From: Siphonodentalium dalli
Lineage: Eukaryota > Mollusca > Scaphopoda > Gadilida > Siphonodentaliidae
Direction: 5' to 3'
Assembly: GCA_032622095.1 (NCBI GenBank)
Contig: CP136069.1
Location: 50,512,760 to 50,576,759, forward strand
DNA: 64,000 bases
The position numbers were made by a program, and so were the translations under genes. Each line of letters opens with the position of its first letter. The first letter of the stretch is position 1. This document shows, in pieces, positions 63,821-64,000 of the stretch. The notes below the pieces were generated by a model. That model saw nothing but the letters and a program-made list of their open reading frames with translations, was not told the origin of the DNA and searched no databases.

Positions 63821-64000
63821 CTCAACATTACTTGTAAAGTTTGAGCTGTTGCCATGGATTGCTATCTGTCATGCGTACGTGTGTCTGTCAATAATTTCCA
63901 TTAGCACGGGCTACAGGTCATACCTTTGGTCGAATAATATGAAATTTTTCAGGGCTGTTGTCCTATGGCACATCCTACAGACCACATTCCTGATACGATC
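63821..64000. repeat. Start of a further dispersed repeat, cut by the window edge
   Basis: 'tttagctcaacattacttgtaaagtttgagctgttgccatgg' and 'tgcgtacgtgtgtctgtcaataatttcc' are in the style of mollusc 'agctc' repeats. It runs off the window. Confidence 0.4.

Overview
This is animal nuclear DNA: introns with GT/AG splice sites, low gene density, AT-rich spacers and very many small transposons. Several dispersed families (elements ending in GTCCCCCGAAA and TTTCGGGGGAC, tandem blocks around 'gagttatggccctt', and a 'ttagctcacctgag' repeat) are, as I remember them, typical of molluscs. A mollusc, perhaps a gastropod, is my best guess; the species cannot be told from this window.

Layout. Positions 1-20,000 hold no gene I can support, only repeats. 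These are TTAA-flanked piggyBac-type miniature elements with double hairpins, palindromic TA-flanked Tigger-like miniatures, hAT-type hairpin elements with 8-bp duplications, 150-165 bp tandem blocks, and one larger TTAA element that keeps a scrap of a possible piggyBac transposase. Positions 20,380-23,170 are a 62-bp satellite (about 37 units) interrupted by a 493-bp TTAA-flanked insertion. From about 23,363 to 63,200 I can follow one plus-strand gene of at least 13 coding exons. Their splice phases agree from end to end and would give a 621-residue protein: two membrane segments near the N terminus, then a long Ser/Thr/Pro/Tyr-rich tail. I do not recognise the family.

The most striking feature is inside this gene. 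Four tandem 129-bp exons (29,230; 31,058; 35,572; 43,227) are in-frame chimeras. Their 5' halves match the exon at 43,738 and their 3' halves match the exon at 24,028, joined at a shared GTCA. The flanking introns match accordingly. A tandem duplication with breakpoints inside two different exons therefore created a new symmetric (phase 1-1) exon encoding 43 residues, and this was then amplified in roughly 1.8-kb units. Later insertions can be layered on this history: a 319-bp SINE-like element present in units 1-3 but not in the ancestral intron, then a pogo/Tigger transposon (32,779-35,472, broken transposase with an intron), a DIRS-like element (35,829-40,677) and a 5'-truncated LINE (41,220-42,318), all within unit 3.

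The 3' part of the gene (44,000-63,200) has introns full of hAT, piggyBac and LINE insertions. A Jockey/CR1-type LINE relic (about 59,582-61,697) sits inside a hairpin element, and a MITE-derived tandem array lies at 54,968-55,600. The gene ends with a stop at 62,920 (or 63,143 in an alternative frame) and AATAAA at 63,180. Everything here was read by eye; no alignment or database search was run.
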